From positions 103,703,161 through 103,767,160 of the forward strand of contig NC_134087.1 in assembly GCF_000715075.1 (NCBI RefSeq): a DNA stretch of 64,000 bases, read 5' to 3'. This document shows, in pieces, positions 35,084-46,639 of the stretch (its first letter is position 1; the number at the start of each line of letters is the position of its first letter). The translations under genes were made by a program, and so were the position numbers. This DNA comes from Nicotiana tabacum. Lineage: Eukaryota > Streptophyta > Magnoliopsida > Solanales > Solanaceae. The notes beneath the pieces were generated by a model. The model had not been told where the DNA came from and made no database searches. It saw only the letters and a list, made by a program, of their open reading frames with translations.

Positions 35084-35725
35084 AAATTCTTGCTGATACT
35101 AAAAGTATTTGCTGCACTTTTTTTTCCTTCGACCAGTCTTTGTCCTAATTGGGTTTTTCTAGCAAGGTTTTTAATGAGGCAACAATGTAAAGCATACTAC
35201 GAAGGAATTTAACGATCATCGACAAGGATGCTCTATATAAGATGCAATCTGTAGATAATCATTTGCCTTTACTAGTGAATCAACAATCATAAGCTCGATT
35301 GCTTCCCTTTAGCATGAGTAAAAAGAGTTTTGTATGGATCAGCTCGTGTGGCAAACAACTCGTGGATGATTGAATAATCTTTGGCTCTATAGTGTATCTC
35401 ATCTCCTAAAACTCTCATTGTTTCCCTTAACCTCTGGAAACACTCATTTGAATGAGGCAGCAATGTAAAGCTTACTACGATGGAAGGGCCATCGATAAAT
35501 ACAAGACTTTCGGTGTTCGAATTCTCATATTTAGCATCCGAACACTGGGGGAAAATAATACATGATAAGGCACTAAAAATGTTACAAAAATCGGGGACTG
35601 TTAGAATCGGGATCAATATATTATCCATACCAGGGATTGCATGATCAGCGTCGTATGAATAAGTTTTATGAGTTAGCCACATGTATTGGCAGCTTTACTT
35701 ACTTAATAAAAAGAATATTTATGTA
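35084..35725 (+). other. Tat-B spacer after pol
   Basis: There is no coding domain. It contains a 33-bp duplicated phrase: ATGAGGCAACAATGTAAAGC at 35174 and ATGAGGCAGCAATGTAAAGC at 35452. The text CGGGGACTGTTAGAATCGG near 35592 looks like a PPT plus LTR start but is internal (see rejected list). The last five bases, ATGTA, are the target duplication of solo LTR-3. Confidence 0.6.
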
Positions 35726-36442
35726 TGTAACGACCCGATCGGTCATTTTGAGAATTAACGCCCCGATCCCCTATTAAATGCTTCCCCGTGTCTTTTTCTG
35801 CTATTGTGAATTGCTGGGACGGTTCATCTTGAGTTTCGGAGTGTTTTGGGACACTTAGTCCCTAAATAAGAGTTTAAGTTTTAGAATTTGGACCGTAGTC
35901 AATGCAGTGTGAAGACGGATTTGGTATAGAATTTCGATGATTCCGTTAGCTCTGTTGGATAATTTCGGGCTTAGGGGCATGTTCGGATTATATTTTGGAG
36001 GTCCGCAGCTTATTTAGGCTTGAAATGGCGAAAGTTGAATTTTTGGAGTTTTAGGGCGATAGTGGAATTTTTGATATCGGGGTCGTAACTTGATTCCGGA
36101 AGTTGGAGTAAGTCTGTAGTGTTGAATATTACTTGTGTGCAAAATTTGGGATCAATCGGACATAGTTTGGTTGGTTTCGGCATCGGTTGTGGAATTTTGG
36201 AAATTCAAGTTCATTAGGTTTGGATTAGAGGGTGATTTGTAGTTTTAGCATTATTTGATGCGATTTGAGGGCTCAACTAAGTTTGTAAGATATTTTAGGA
36301 TTGGTTGGTATATTTGGTTGAAGTCCCAGGGGCCTGGGTGATTTTTGGATGCTTAACGGATTTGATTTGGACTTAGGCAATTTCTGAAGTTTGCTGAACC
36401 TGATATAATCGCACCTGCGGTTGTGGGACCGTAGGTACGGTG
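35726..36442 (+). repeat. Solo LTR-3, left part
   Basis: It starts TGTAACGACCCGATCGGTC and is preceded by ATGTA (35721-35725). It runs to the Athila insertion at 36443; its last five bases, CGGTG, are the Athila target duplication. It is the same LTR superfamily as solo LTR-1 read on the opposite strand. The right part is at 61174-63102. Together they make about 2.6 kb without any internal region. Confidence 0.9.
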
Positions 36443-36650
36443 TGATAACTAGGGATTTTGATACATTTTATACTCCTTCTTGCTTATGTTTTGATTAGAA
36501 ATTTGTAAAAAATAGTCCCAAAAGGCTCACAGGTTGTGCTTGATTGCAGGTTTGATCAACAAAGCGACAAGATATCAAAGATCAGCTCAAAAAGGAGTGA
36601 AACTTGCACAAGTACCAAGACAAGACAAAGCTCAGGCAAGACAGGCCCAA

Positions 36651-36989
36651 TGCGGCCGCACACCATTCTGTGCGGTCCGCACAAGTGAGGTTCGGAGAGG
36701 TTGATTTCCAGGCCAATAGGCAATGCGGCCGCATGAGATTTAATGCGGTCCGCATTGGAGTCACTGCGGCCACACTCAATTTAGTGTAGTCCGCAAAACC
36801 AAGGATCATAGAAGTGCCAGTTTGGAGATTGAAGCCAATGCGGTCCGTGCTCCATTTCATGTGTACCGCACTAGAAGGCACCGCAGCCGCACTCGATTCT
36901 GTGTGGTCTGAATTGCCCGAGTTCAGAGAGTTGGATTTTCAAGTTCAGAGCCTTAGTGCGGCCGCACGTGATTTTGTGTGGTCCACACT
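36651..36989 (+). repeat. Array of GC-rich hairpin units in Athila 5' LTR
   Basis: About six units of the form TGCGGCCGCA, about 11 AT-rich bases often containing ATTTTG, then TGCGGTCCGCA. The two halves are near-palindromes that can pair with each other. Later units are decayed by CpG loss (for example GTGTGGTCCACAC). The array lies in U3, just before the TATA box. Confidence 0.8.
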
Positions 36990-37028
36990 AGCCCCGCAGG
37001 TGTATTTTTTCTAGAATTTTCAGCTTAG

Positions 37029-37037
37029 TATAAATAG
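37029..37037 (+). promoter_or_regulatory. TATA box in Athila 5' LTR
   Basis: TATAAATAG about 40 bases after the hairpin array; the same word is at 60222-60230 in the 3' LTR. Confidence 0.7.
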
Positions 37038-37975
37038 CTTTTTTCCCATTTTTAGGTCATCAGATAGTTTTGTACACTGGCTGCGCTCATGACTTCGAAT
37101 ATTTTAGCTATTTTGAGTAATTTTAGCTTCATTTCAACATTGAATCTAAGTTTATCTTATCTATTAATTAATGTGAGTTTTTCTTCATCTATTTCTTTAT
37201 TTTCTTCTCTAATTATGAGTAGCTAGACCCATAAGCTAGGGTTGTGGCTCAACCCTAGTGTGGGTAATTGATGGGTCTTGTGTTTTAGGGCTAGATTGAC
37301 TATGGGTGTTTGATATTTGGGCTAATTTCATGTTTAATTGTTGAATTGGTGGTTGTAAACACTAGTTTGTGTTTAGTTGACTTTGGCTCTTCTTGAGAAA
37401 GAGAGCCTAAGTCTCTGAAATTGGTCCAACAAGGAATTGGGGCATACTCAAGAGATTGATAGACCAATTAAAGGGTTAAACCTAGAGATAGTAATACCCG
37501 ACTTGAACCTTGATTGCTTGTGCAAATTTTCATACCCAATTGGTCTTGAGAAAGTCAATTCAGGCAAAATCACTCGAACCACCGAGAGGTGTAGAGTGGG
37601 TAGAATCCTACAACGGTTATATATACTCCCCAAATATGTCAATCATGCCTTAGACTCAAGTATCCGTTAATTGTCCACCTAGGCGAAAGTCACTACCTTA
37701 GTGCCTTTTAATCATTTGAACAACTAGCAATAGTTTAATCTTAGCTTACTTTAGTTTAATTTAGCATTGTAGTTTTATATAATTAGAAGTAAATCGAAAA
37801 CCCAAAAATGTTAAGAAGTGCAATTTGGAATACATACACAACTCCACTTTAGATAGACACTCAACTCTAACTTCTAGCTCCCTGTGGAAATCGATCCCGA
37901 CCTTAATCGGGTAAAAGCTGCTTCGACTCTCTCTTGCTACTCAATAATAGTGCAGGGTTGGCCTCGATCACTTTT

Positions 37976-37993
37976 TGGTGTCGTTGCCGGGGA
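37976..37993 (+). other. Athila primer binding site
   Basis: TGGTGTCGTTGCCGGGGA starts five bases after the LTR. It differs in one base from the Asp-tRNA complement known for Athila elements (TGGCGCCGTTGCCGGGGA). Confidence 0.85.
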
Positions 37994-38088
37994 GCTAACG
38001 ATTTTGGCTATCTCTCTAAATAGTTTTGTGTATTGTTCTTCTTTCCTTCTTTGTTACTAATTTGTTTGTGTCACAACTCAGGTACCAA

Positions 38089-40126
38089 ATGGCAGCGAAC
38101 AACGTCAATGACCCTCTTGGAAATGTGATTGCGGGGGAGGAGGTAGATGATGTCGGAGATGATGAGGTGCCTCTTATACCTCAAGGACAACGTAGAGGCC
38201 GCCAGGCCAATGCTAATGTTAATGACAATATTCCAGAGCCCCCTCCGCCACCTCCAAGAGTAGCTCCTAGAGTGCTTCCGAACCAAGGCTATGCAAGTGC
38301 TATTGTCCCACCTCGAATCCGGGCGGGCAATTTTCAAATAACCAATGTGATGTTGACTTTACTAGAGCAGCGTGGGTACTTCACGAGCGCTGCAAATCAA
38401 AATGGTTACAAAAATCTCAAGGGGTTCGTGGATACATGTTGGGGGAGCAAGCAAACTAATGTGTCCGAGGATGCTCTTAGGTTGAGACTCTTCCAATTCT
38501 CACTTAGAGGGAAGGCATTGGATTGGCTCGAGCGACATCCCAACCATTCCATCACTACTTGGGATGAGTTGGCGGATAAGTTCATTACAAAATTTTTCTC
38601 ACCGGGGCATATGGCTGCATTGAGAGATGAGATCTTGGCGTTCAAGCAACAGTCCATGGAACCTTTGCATGAGATTTGGGAGCGTTATAGAACAATGGTG
38701 AAGGAATTCCCCAACAATGATATGACTAAGGCGATGATCCAACAAACCTTTTACCGGGGCATTAATATAACAAACCAATGCATAGTGAACCAACTTGCTG
38801 GGGGAAACTTCATGAAGTTGTCGTATGATGAGGCTTTTGACATTCTTGACGAGATGGCTGACACTTCTTCCGCTTGGCAAAGTAGAGCCAATGTGCCCCA
38901 GGGTGACCCCACGGTTATTTATTTGTACAAGGAATTACATGATCATGGGCAGGCTATAGCTGAGTTGACAACCACGATGAACCAACTAGCGAAGGCACAG
39001 TTGCAACAAGTTCAAAATCCTCGCCAAGTGAATGCCATGGAGGGTGTTAACATGCTTGTCAACAAAAGAAGACAAAGAGCGCAACAGAACTAAGGGAATT
39101 CGGAGCAATTTGACAATGATTGTGGTGGATTTCAAAATGATGGTTATGATGAAAAAAGTAAAGAGGTGCAATACGTAAATAATTATCAAGGCCAAAGAGG
39201 CAATTCTTCCAACCAACAACAATGGAGACCCCAAGGCAAATGGGGCAATCAACAACAAGGCAATGGTAATTGGGGAACAACAACCAAAACAACAACTGGG
39301 GTAATCAGAACAACAATCAAAACAACCAAGGAAATTGGAATGGTAATAACAACAATTGGGGTGGTAATAACAATCAAGGTGGATGGAACAATGGAAACCA
39401 AGGAAACCGGGGGCAAGGCTTTCAAAGGCCCCCAATGTACCAACAATCGAACAATCTACCCCCATTTCCATCTCAAGGTCCTAGTTCTTCTAGCAATGAT
39501 ATGGATAGAATTGAAATGATGGTTGAACAGATGATGAAGAAGAATGCGGATTCTGATGCACAGTTGGCTTCCCATAATACCTCAATCAGAAATCTAGAGG
39601 TTGAGTTAGGCCAAATCTCACAATCCTTGAATACACGCCCTAAGGGTGCTCTACCAAGTGATACGGTAGTGAACCCGAAGGGTTGGAACAATCATGTTAT
39701 GGCGGTAACAACAAGAAGTGGGAGAGACGGTGATGTGCATGCCTCCAAACAAAAGCAAATTGTGGATGATGATGTTGAGATGCAAGAAGATGAAGTTCCT
39801 TTGGTGGTTGAAAATGTGATTGATGAAAATGTGAATGAAGAAGTGAGGATTGATATTCAAGATGTCAAGGTGGAAACTCAAAATGATGTGAACCCGTCTA
39901 GGGAACAAATAATAGACATGTCAGAGCTGGTTGTGCCAAAGCCAAGGCTCCTTTGCCAAGGCCACCTCCGCCTTATCCTCAAAGGCTCGCGAGGTAGAAA
40001 AATGAAAATCAGTTTAAAAAGTTCATTGACATGATGAAGATCTTATCCATCAATGTGTCTTTGGTGGAGGCTCTTGAACAAATGCCAGGCTATGCTAAAT
40101 TCATGAAGGACTTGGTAACAAATAAG
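38089..40126 (+). pseudogene. Athila gag (broken)
   Basis: The likely start is ATG at 38089 (MAANNVNDPLG), because related Athila gags begin here; an upstream in-frame ATG at 38026 gives a leader with no match. The gag core lies at about residues 85-270 of this ORF, with FVDTCWGSKQTNVSED, LRGKALDWLERHP, WDELADKFITKFF and FYRGINI. A stop interrupts it at 39091-39093. The following 39170-39430 encodes an Asn/Gln/Gly/Trp-rich tract instead of a clear CCHC knuckle, with a frameshift near 39270. The remaining C-terminus (39435-40034) holds a helix with MDRIEMMVEQMMKK and an acidic stretch. Frames shift again near 39950, and a stop occurs at 40124. Confidence 0.9.
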
Positions 40127-40132
40127 TGATCT

Positions 40133-40990
40133 ATGGATTGTGAAACTATAAAGATGACTCACCAAGTTAGTGCAATAGTGCATTCAATGGCCCTGAAGCT
40201 TGAAAATCTCGGTGCTTTCACCATTCCTTGCACCATTGGGAGTGCGGATTTTGCTAAAGCTCTATGTGATTTGGCGGCTAGTATCAATTTGATGCCCTAT
40301 TCTGTTTTCAAGACTTTGGGTATTGGGCAGTCGAGGCCGACTTCCATGAGATTACAAATGGCAGATAGAACGATGAAGAGACCATTGGGTATTATTGATG
40401 ACGTGCTTGTCCGGGTGGACAAATTTATCTTGCCAGCTGACTTTGTGATCTTGGATTATGAGGTAGATTATGAAGTTCCTATCATTTTGGGGAGACCTTT
40501 CCTCGCTACGGTGAAGGCCTTAGTTAATGTGGAAGCAGGGGAACTCACCTTCCAGGTGGGTGATGAAAAAGTGGTCTTTCATGTTTGCAAATCAATAAAG
40601 CAGCCCAACAGTATCGATGTGTGCTCTTTTGTGGACCTCGTCACAGCAATGATAATTGATGACACCAGTGCAATGATCAATGTGGAGGACCCATTGGAGG
40701 CTGTATTATTAAATCTTGATGTCAATGAGGAAGCAAGACGAGTGGAATGCATGAATTCTTTACATGGAATGGGCTCTTACTATTATAAGCCTAGGAAATT
40801 ATCTCTGGACCTCGAGAATAGAAAGACTCCACCAACAAAACATTCAATTGAGGAGCCTCTGGTGTTGGAGTTTAAACCACTGCCTCCACACCTCAGGTAT
40901 GAGTTCTTAGGCTCAAATTCTACTTTGCTACTTATTATTTCTTCTTGCCTTACTAACATGCAGGTTGATGCCACATTGGCGGTGCTTTAA
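40133..40990 (+). pseudogene. Athila aspartic protease region (active site altered)
   Basis: The ORF of 285 codons encodes the protease and the segment leading to RT. The pepsin fold is visible: LGAFTIPCTIGSADFAKALC, then the active-site strand CDLAASINLMPYSVFK, and later VPIILGRPFLATVKALV. The family motif is Asp-Leu-Gly; here the Gly is Ala (GCG), so cleavage is probably lost. The C-terminal part includes LPPHLRYEFLG, a conserved phrase just before Athila RT. A stop at 40988-40990 separates it from RT in the same frame. Confidence 0.85.
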
Positions 40991-41053
40991 AAGCAGAAAA
41001 AGGCAATTGGATGGACTTTAGTTGATATTCGGGGGATAAGTCCCGTATTCTAT

Positions 41054-42300
41054 ATGCACAAAATTATTTTGGAAGATGATGCAAAGCCCTACTTGGAGCA
41101 TCAAAGGAGTTTGAATGAGGCAATGCAAGAAGTTGTGAAAAAGGAGGTGATCAAGTGGTTGGATGTCGGGGTTGTGTACCCCATCTCTGATAGCTCGTGG
41201 ACTTCATTGGTGCAATGTGTACCAAAAAAGGGTGGCATGACCGTGGTTGTAAATTCACAAAATGAGTTGATTCCTACCAGAACCGTCACCGGTTGGAGGG
41301 TATGCATGGATTACCGCAAGTTGAATAAAGTGACCCGCAAGGATCACTTTCCTTTGTCTTTTCTTGATCAGATGTTAGACCGACTTGCCGGGTGTGCCTT
41401 CTACTATTTCTTGGATGGGTATTCTGGGTACAACTAAATCTTGATTGCTCCAAAAGATCAGGAGAAGACCACATTCACTTATCCATATGGCACTTTTGCT
41501 TTCTCTAGAATGCCTTTTGGATTGTGTAATGCACCGGCTACATTTTAACGGTGTATGATGGCCCTTTTCACTGATATGGTGGAGGACATTTTGGAGGTGT
41601 TCATGGATGACTTTAGTGTTATGGGGGATTCATTTGATGAGTGCTTGAAAAATCTTGATAGGGTCTTGGCCCATTGTGAAGAAACCAATCTTGTTCTCAA
41701 TTGGGAGAAATGCCACTTTATGGTGGAAGAGGGCATAGTTCTTGGGCATAAAATTTCAAAGCATGGTATTGAGGTAGACAAAGCAAAAATTGATGTGATT
41801 TCAAGGCTCCCTCCCCTTCATTTATCAAGGGAGTCCGAAATTTTCTTGGGCATGCGGGGTTCTACCGTAGATTTATCAAAGACTTTTCGAAGGTGGTGAA
41901 TCCCTTATGCAAGTTGTTGGAAAAAGATGCTAAGTTCGTGTTTGATGAAAAATTTATGCTAGCCTTTGAACTTCTCAAGCATAAGTTGACCACCACTCCT
42001 ATCATTATCGCACCTAATTAGAGCTTGCCCTTTGAGCTCATATGTGATGCGAGCGATGTTGTGGTTGGTGAGGTTTTGGGTCAAAGAGTGAACAAAATGT
42101 TTCATCCGGTGTACTATGCGAGCAAGACAATGAATGATGCTCAAGTGAACTACACGATGATCAAGAAAGAATTTTTAGCTATTGTGTTCGCAATGCAAAA
42201 ATTCTAGCCGTATCTTATGGGTGCTAAGGTTATTATTCATACCGACCATGCCGCACTTCGATACTTGATGACAAAGAAGGATTCCAAAGCTAGACTGATG
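41054..42300 (+). pseudogene. Athila reverse transcriptase and RNase H (broken)
   Basis: RT motifs in order are MHKIILEDDAKPYLEHQR, VVYPISDSSWTS, WRVCMDYRKLNKVTRKDHFPL, FLDGYSGYN then a stop (41435-41437), and the FAFSRMPFGLCNAPATF motif then a stop (41546-41548). The catalytic loop is EVFMDDFSV (41602 area), with Phe-Met-Asp-Asp. A frameshift near 41850 breaks the connection domain. RNase H follows with FELICDASDVVVGEVLGQR (catalytic Asp), NYTMIKKEFLAIVFAMQKF and [15 protein letters not shown], with stops near 42020, 42206 and 42301. Both stops inside RT could come from CAA by one C-to-T change. Confidence 0.9.
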
Positions 42301-42309
42301 TGATGGGTC

Positions 42310-43366
42310 TTGTTACTTCAAGAGTTTGATTTGGAGATTGTGGACCAGAAGGGTAGTGAGAACCAAGTGGCGGACCACTTGTCCCGCTTGGAGGAGGAGG
42401 GGAGGCCTCGTGACGGCCTAGAGATCAATGATTCATTTTTCGACGAACAACTCCTTTGGGTGTCGATGAATGATATGACATGGTTTGCCGATGTTGCTAA
42501 TTTCCTTGTGACTGGTATAATCCCGTGTGAGATCTCTTCTAACCAAAGGAAGAAGCTCAAGCGGGATAGTTTGGATTTCTATTGGGATGAGCCCCACTTG
42601 TTCAAGATTTGCACGGATGGTGTGATTCGAATGTGTGTCCCGGAGGAAGAACAATTGAGTATCTTGGAGGCTTGTCATTCCTCTCCCTATGGTGGCCATC
42701 ATGGCGGGGCGAGGATGGCTTCCAAAGTTCTCAGTTATGGGTTTTATTGGCTAACTTTGTACAAAGATACAAGTGAACTTGTGAAGAGGTGTGATGAATA
42801 TCAAAGAGCGGGTGGAATTTGAAGAAAGATGATATGCCTCTTAATACCATTCTTGAGGTTGATATATTTGATGTGTGGGGCATTAATTTTATGGGACCGT
42901 TTGTTAGCTCGTGCGGGAACACATACATGTTTGTGGCGGTGGACTATGTTTCAAAGTGGGTTGAAATTTTAGCTTTACCCAACAATGAGGCTCGGAGTGT
43001 TTTTGCATTTCTCAAGAAGAGCATCTTTACAAGGTTTGGTACTCCTCGTACAATCATAAGTGATGGGGGGTCTCCTTTTTGCAATAGAGCTTTTGACACT
43101 TTACTTTCAAAGTATGGTGTCAATCACAAAGTTTCTACTCCCTATCATCCTCAAGCAAGTGGCCAAGTTGAAGTCTCCAACAGGGAAATCAAAAGCATAT
43201 TGTCAAAGACGGTCAATGCAAATAGGATTAATTGGTCAAAGAAGTTGGATGACACTCTATGGGCTTATAAGACTGCTTACAAGACTCCGATTAGTATGTC
43301 TCCGTATTGGTTGGTGTTTGGGAAAGCTTGCCATCTACAGGTCGAGTTAGAGCACAAGGCCATGTG
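42310..43366 (+). pseudogene. Athila integrase, N-terminal part and core (split by Tat-C)
   Basis: The zinc-binding domain has [17 protein letters not shown] and [10 protein letters not shown], where Tyr (TAT, 42799-42801) replaces the second Cys. A frameshift at about 42820 follows. The core reads [15 protein letters not shown], with Asn (AAT, 42885-42887) instead of the first catalytic Asp. It continues with [11 protein letters not shown] (second Asp kept) and [17 protein letters not shown] (Glu kept). [20 protein letters not shown] and [12 protein letters not shown] follow; the codon after this is cut by Tat-C. The tail continues at 54176. Two key residues are lost, so it is inactive. Confidence 0.9.
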
Positions 43367-43921
43367 TGTATTGGGAAAATTGAGTTTACATATTAAAGTG
43401 GTATAAAGATGATGTGTCATGACACGTAGACTGGTCAAAGAGTTATGATTGGCAAAGATGTACGAGTTGCAACAAATACGAGCAGAGGTAAAGGAAGAAG
43501 CACGAGCGGTTATTCAAAAGACTCAGCGCCCATACCTATTTAAGTCCAAGAATCAAGGGGAATGAATCTAACAGTTCATGGGAGTACAAATATTGTATTT
43601 AATTATCCTTAAATACTAAAAATGTTAGAGAATCTGTATTAAATACAATGATTATGTAACGTAGCATTTAATGTTTTTAATTGCCCATAATAGCCTTATT
43701 ATGACAAAGGCAAAACACATATCTCCAAAGTACCTATAAAGGGGAGAGAACAGATCAATTGTAAACACACGAAATACTATCTGAATATACTGGTTTACTT
43801 GTTTTCCCCTGATTATATTATTGCCAGTAAAATTACTTCCTTCTATACTTTCTTTGATTATCAGTAACTCGAGTTCTTCTAAATTATCGCTTTGATCGAA
43901 ATCCCACTTTTTGGTTAAACA
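43367..43921 (+). repeat. Tat-C 5' LTR (555 bp)
   Basis: It starts TGTATTGGG and ends TTTTTGGTTAAACA. TATAAA lies at 43735-43740 before a GGGG block. Confidence 0.95.
43735..43740 (+). promoter_or_regulatory. TATA box in Tat-C 5' LTR
   Basis: CCTATAAAGGGG; the 3' LTR has GCTATAAAAGGG at 53982-53993. It is the probable core promoter of the element RNA. Confidence 0.65.
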
Positions 43922-43922
43922 A

Positions 43923-43942
43923 ATTGGTTCAGTTGCCGGGAA
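43923..43942 (+). other. Tat-C candidate primer binding site
   Basis: ATTGGTTCAGTTGCCGGGAA lies next to the LTR end. It differs from the GGCGCCCACCGTGGGG type of Tat-A and Tat-B and partly resembles the GTTGCCGGG part of the Athila site. I do not assign the tRNA. Confidence 0.5.
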
Positions 43943-43990
43943 TCTGATAATCTATTCTTTTTTAGTTTAACTTTCCTTGTTGCATCAACC

Positions 43991-45500
43991 ATGTCGAACA
44001 ATAATGACATCATTCAAGGAAACCAACAACTTCAGGGAAATCTACAGGATAATCACACCCCGGTCCCTTCTCCACAAAGCTCTCCTCGACGGTCTCGAGA
44101 AGGCACTCCTGATGGATCTCATGCAAATGGGAATGATCAATTTGAAAATGTTGATGCTATCGATGAAGCTTTGCAAAAACTAATTGTTGAACAGGTCAAT
44201 AAAGCACTTGAGGCCTTTGCTAGCCAGTTACCAGCTGCACCACCCACACCCACTCCAAATAACAACACTTTGGAGAACCCTCGTTCTGGGATTGTTAATT
44301 CAGGAAGTGGTAGAACCCCCAGCGATATCACAAGAGGGAGTACCAAGTAGCTTAGTCAATTTTGATTTACAAAATTTAGTACTAACATTGCAGAAACAAC
44401 TCAAGGAGCAAAGTGACCGCATATAGCAAATACCTGGGGTGCCACCCGCAATCAAAGGGATAGATATGGATAAATATTCGCAACAACCCTGGAAGCCAAG
44501 TGTCACTCCCCTCCCAATTCCAAAGAAATTTAAATGCCCGATATTCCAAAATACAATAGAACAACTTATCCATGAGACCACGTGACTACATTCACAACAG
44601 GTGTAAAAGGCAACGACTTGACCAAACAGGAGATCGAATCAGTATTGGTCAAGAAATTCGGTGAAACACTCACTAAGGGAGCATTAACATGGTATTCTCT
44701 TTTACCCGAAAATTCTATAAATTCTTTTGTTGAGCTTGCAGATTCTTTCATCAAAGCACACTTGGGAGCTTAAAAAGTCGAAAAAAGAATGGAAAATATT
44801 TTCAAAATTAAGCAAGGAGACTCAGAATTGCTTAGAGAGTTCGTGGACAGATTCTAACGTGAAAGAATGACATTAATGCGTGTACCTGACAATTGGGCCG
44901 TTATAGCTTTCACGAGTAATTTGAATGAAAAAAGCTCCGAGGCTACGAGGCGACTCAAGGAAAGTCTTCGTGAATCCCCAGCCACAACATGGAATGATGT
45001 TTACAACAGGTATAGCATGAAGCTGAGGATTGAAGAAGATATTATTTCACGGTATCAAAAAGAAGAAAATATAAGTTCGAGATGGGCAGAAACCGAAAAA
45101 AGGTCAGATAAAAACAGGTACGAACCATACATGGGACCTACGGGGAAAGACTCACGGTCAAAACAGGACAATCAAAGGTACGATCACAGATCAAGGAATC
45201 GAGAGTCAGGCTCGTCATCAAGATTTAGGAATGATCGAAACACCCATGAGTCACTAGATGATGATAGAAATTTGAAGGCGAGATTTGGCGGTTATAATTT
45301 CAATGTGAGCACTTCTGAACTCGTAGCTATTTTGAGAAGCATGGGTGACAAGGTACACTGGCCAAAAGAGATGAGATCGAATCCAAACAGGCGCAACCCT
45401 GATCATTGGTGTGAATTTCATAATGATCACGGGCATAAAACGGTTGACTGTAGGTTTTTACAAAGTGAAGTTGATCATTTATTAAAACAGGGGTATCTCA
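43991..45500 (+). pseudogene. Tat-C gag (three stops)
   Basis: The start codon is at 43991 (MSNNNDIIQGNQQ). The N-terminal arm is Pro/Ser/Asn-rich and contains EALQKLIVEQVNKALEAFAS. Stops at 44348-44350, 44771-44773 and about 44857 interrupt the frame. The core has FTTGVKGNDLTKQEIES, LTKGALTWYSLLPENSINSF and, past the third stop, RVPDNWAVIAFTSNLNEKSS. An Arg/Ser/Asp-rich linker leads to HWCEFHNDHGHKTVDC, a Cys/His cluster that stands in for the zinc knuckle. The three stops each could come from CAA or CAG by one C-to-T change. Confidence 0.9.
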
Positions 45501-46639
45501 CCGAGTTATTTAGTGAGAAAGGTAAGCAAGCATACATGAAGAATAGGCAGGAGCCCCCCAAACCACCTTCTCCCAAAAGGACCGTCAATGTTATCAACGG
45601 GGGTGAATATATCAATGGTGTGACATACACTGCAACTAATAAAATTTCCAAAGTCACAACTACCCAAGGGAAACGGGTGGGGCATGTCTTAAAGGAAGAA
45701 AGTATTACGTTTGATGATGCTGATGTAGATGGCATATTATCTCCTCATAACGATGCACTAGTAATATCTTTACTTGTACATGATACTAATGTAAAACGAG
45801 TTTTGATTGATCCAGGTAGTTCTGTGAACATTATTTTGCTAAGAGTATTACAAGAGATGCAAGTTGAAGATAAATTAATACCAAAGGCGCATACTTTATC
45901 CGGATTTGATAATTCCAGTGTTGTGACAAAAGGAGAGGTAATACTCACTATATTCGCAGAAGGAGTTGTCAAAGATACAAAGTTTCAGGTAGTAGATATG
46001 GAGATGGCTTATAATATGATCCTTGGGAGACCATGGATACACGAAATGGATGTCGTTCCTTCAACCTTGCATCAAGTTATTAAATTTCCATCACCATAGG
46101 GAATATGTGAAATCCGTGGGGATCAACATACATCCAGGAACATCAATTCTGTAGCAGATTCAAAAAACGAAGAAAAATAGCAATCACAGAAGCCAGTTGA
46201 GGGCACCACAACATAAACCTCAACTGAACAAGGGCGGACATATGTGGACTCAAGGCCTGATACCATTCAAGAAGCGGAGGATAACGATAATATCAAAACA
46301 ACAATTGAAGAACTGGAGGCTGTAGTGTTATTCGCACAATGTCCTGATAAGAAAGTGTACATAGGGGCCAATTTAAGCCAAGACATGAAAGGTAAGTTAA
46401 TTGAATTTTTGAAAACTAACGTGGACTTTTTGCTTGGTCCCACTCTGATATGATAGGAATACCATTGGAGGTAATTACTCACAAATTAAATGAAGACACA
46501 TCGTACCCTCCTGTCAAACAAAAGAAGAGAAAGTAAGGAACTTTCAAAAATCAGGTGATTCAGGAAGATGTTCAAAAATTACTAAAGATTGGGTCTATTC
46601 GTGAGGTAAAGTACCCTAATTGGTTAGACAATACTGTTG
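45501..46639 (+). pseudogene. Tat-C aspartic protease and connector to RT
   Basis: It continues the gag frame without a break. EESITFDDADVDGILSPHND leads to the active site VLIDPGSSVNIILLRVL, which keeps the DPG triad, and to the C-terminal MILGRPWIHEMDVVP. A stop follows at 46097-46099, two more near 46180 and 46215, and a frameshift near 46440. The acidic connector includes EELEAVVLFAQCPDKKVYIG. The stop at about 46534 and the one just before VCVDY (46667) look like C-to-T changes. The protease core itself appears undamaged. Confidence 0.85.

Larger units (their letters stand above)
36443..37970 (+). repeat. Athila 5' LTR (1528 bp)
   Basis: It starts TGATAACTAGGG and ends GGTTGGCCTCGATCA, immediately before the PBS. 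It carries the GC-rich hairpin array at 36651-36989 and a TATA box at 37029. Confidence 0.95.

Noticed and set aside
35592..35725. CGGGGAC followed by TGTTAGAATC as a polypurine tract and 3' LTR start of Tat-B
   Set aside because: It does not align with the start of the Tat-B 5' LTR (TGTATACGG), and the element continues with its antisense gene after 63108, so this is internal.
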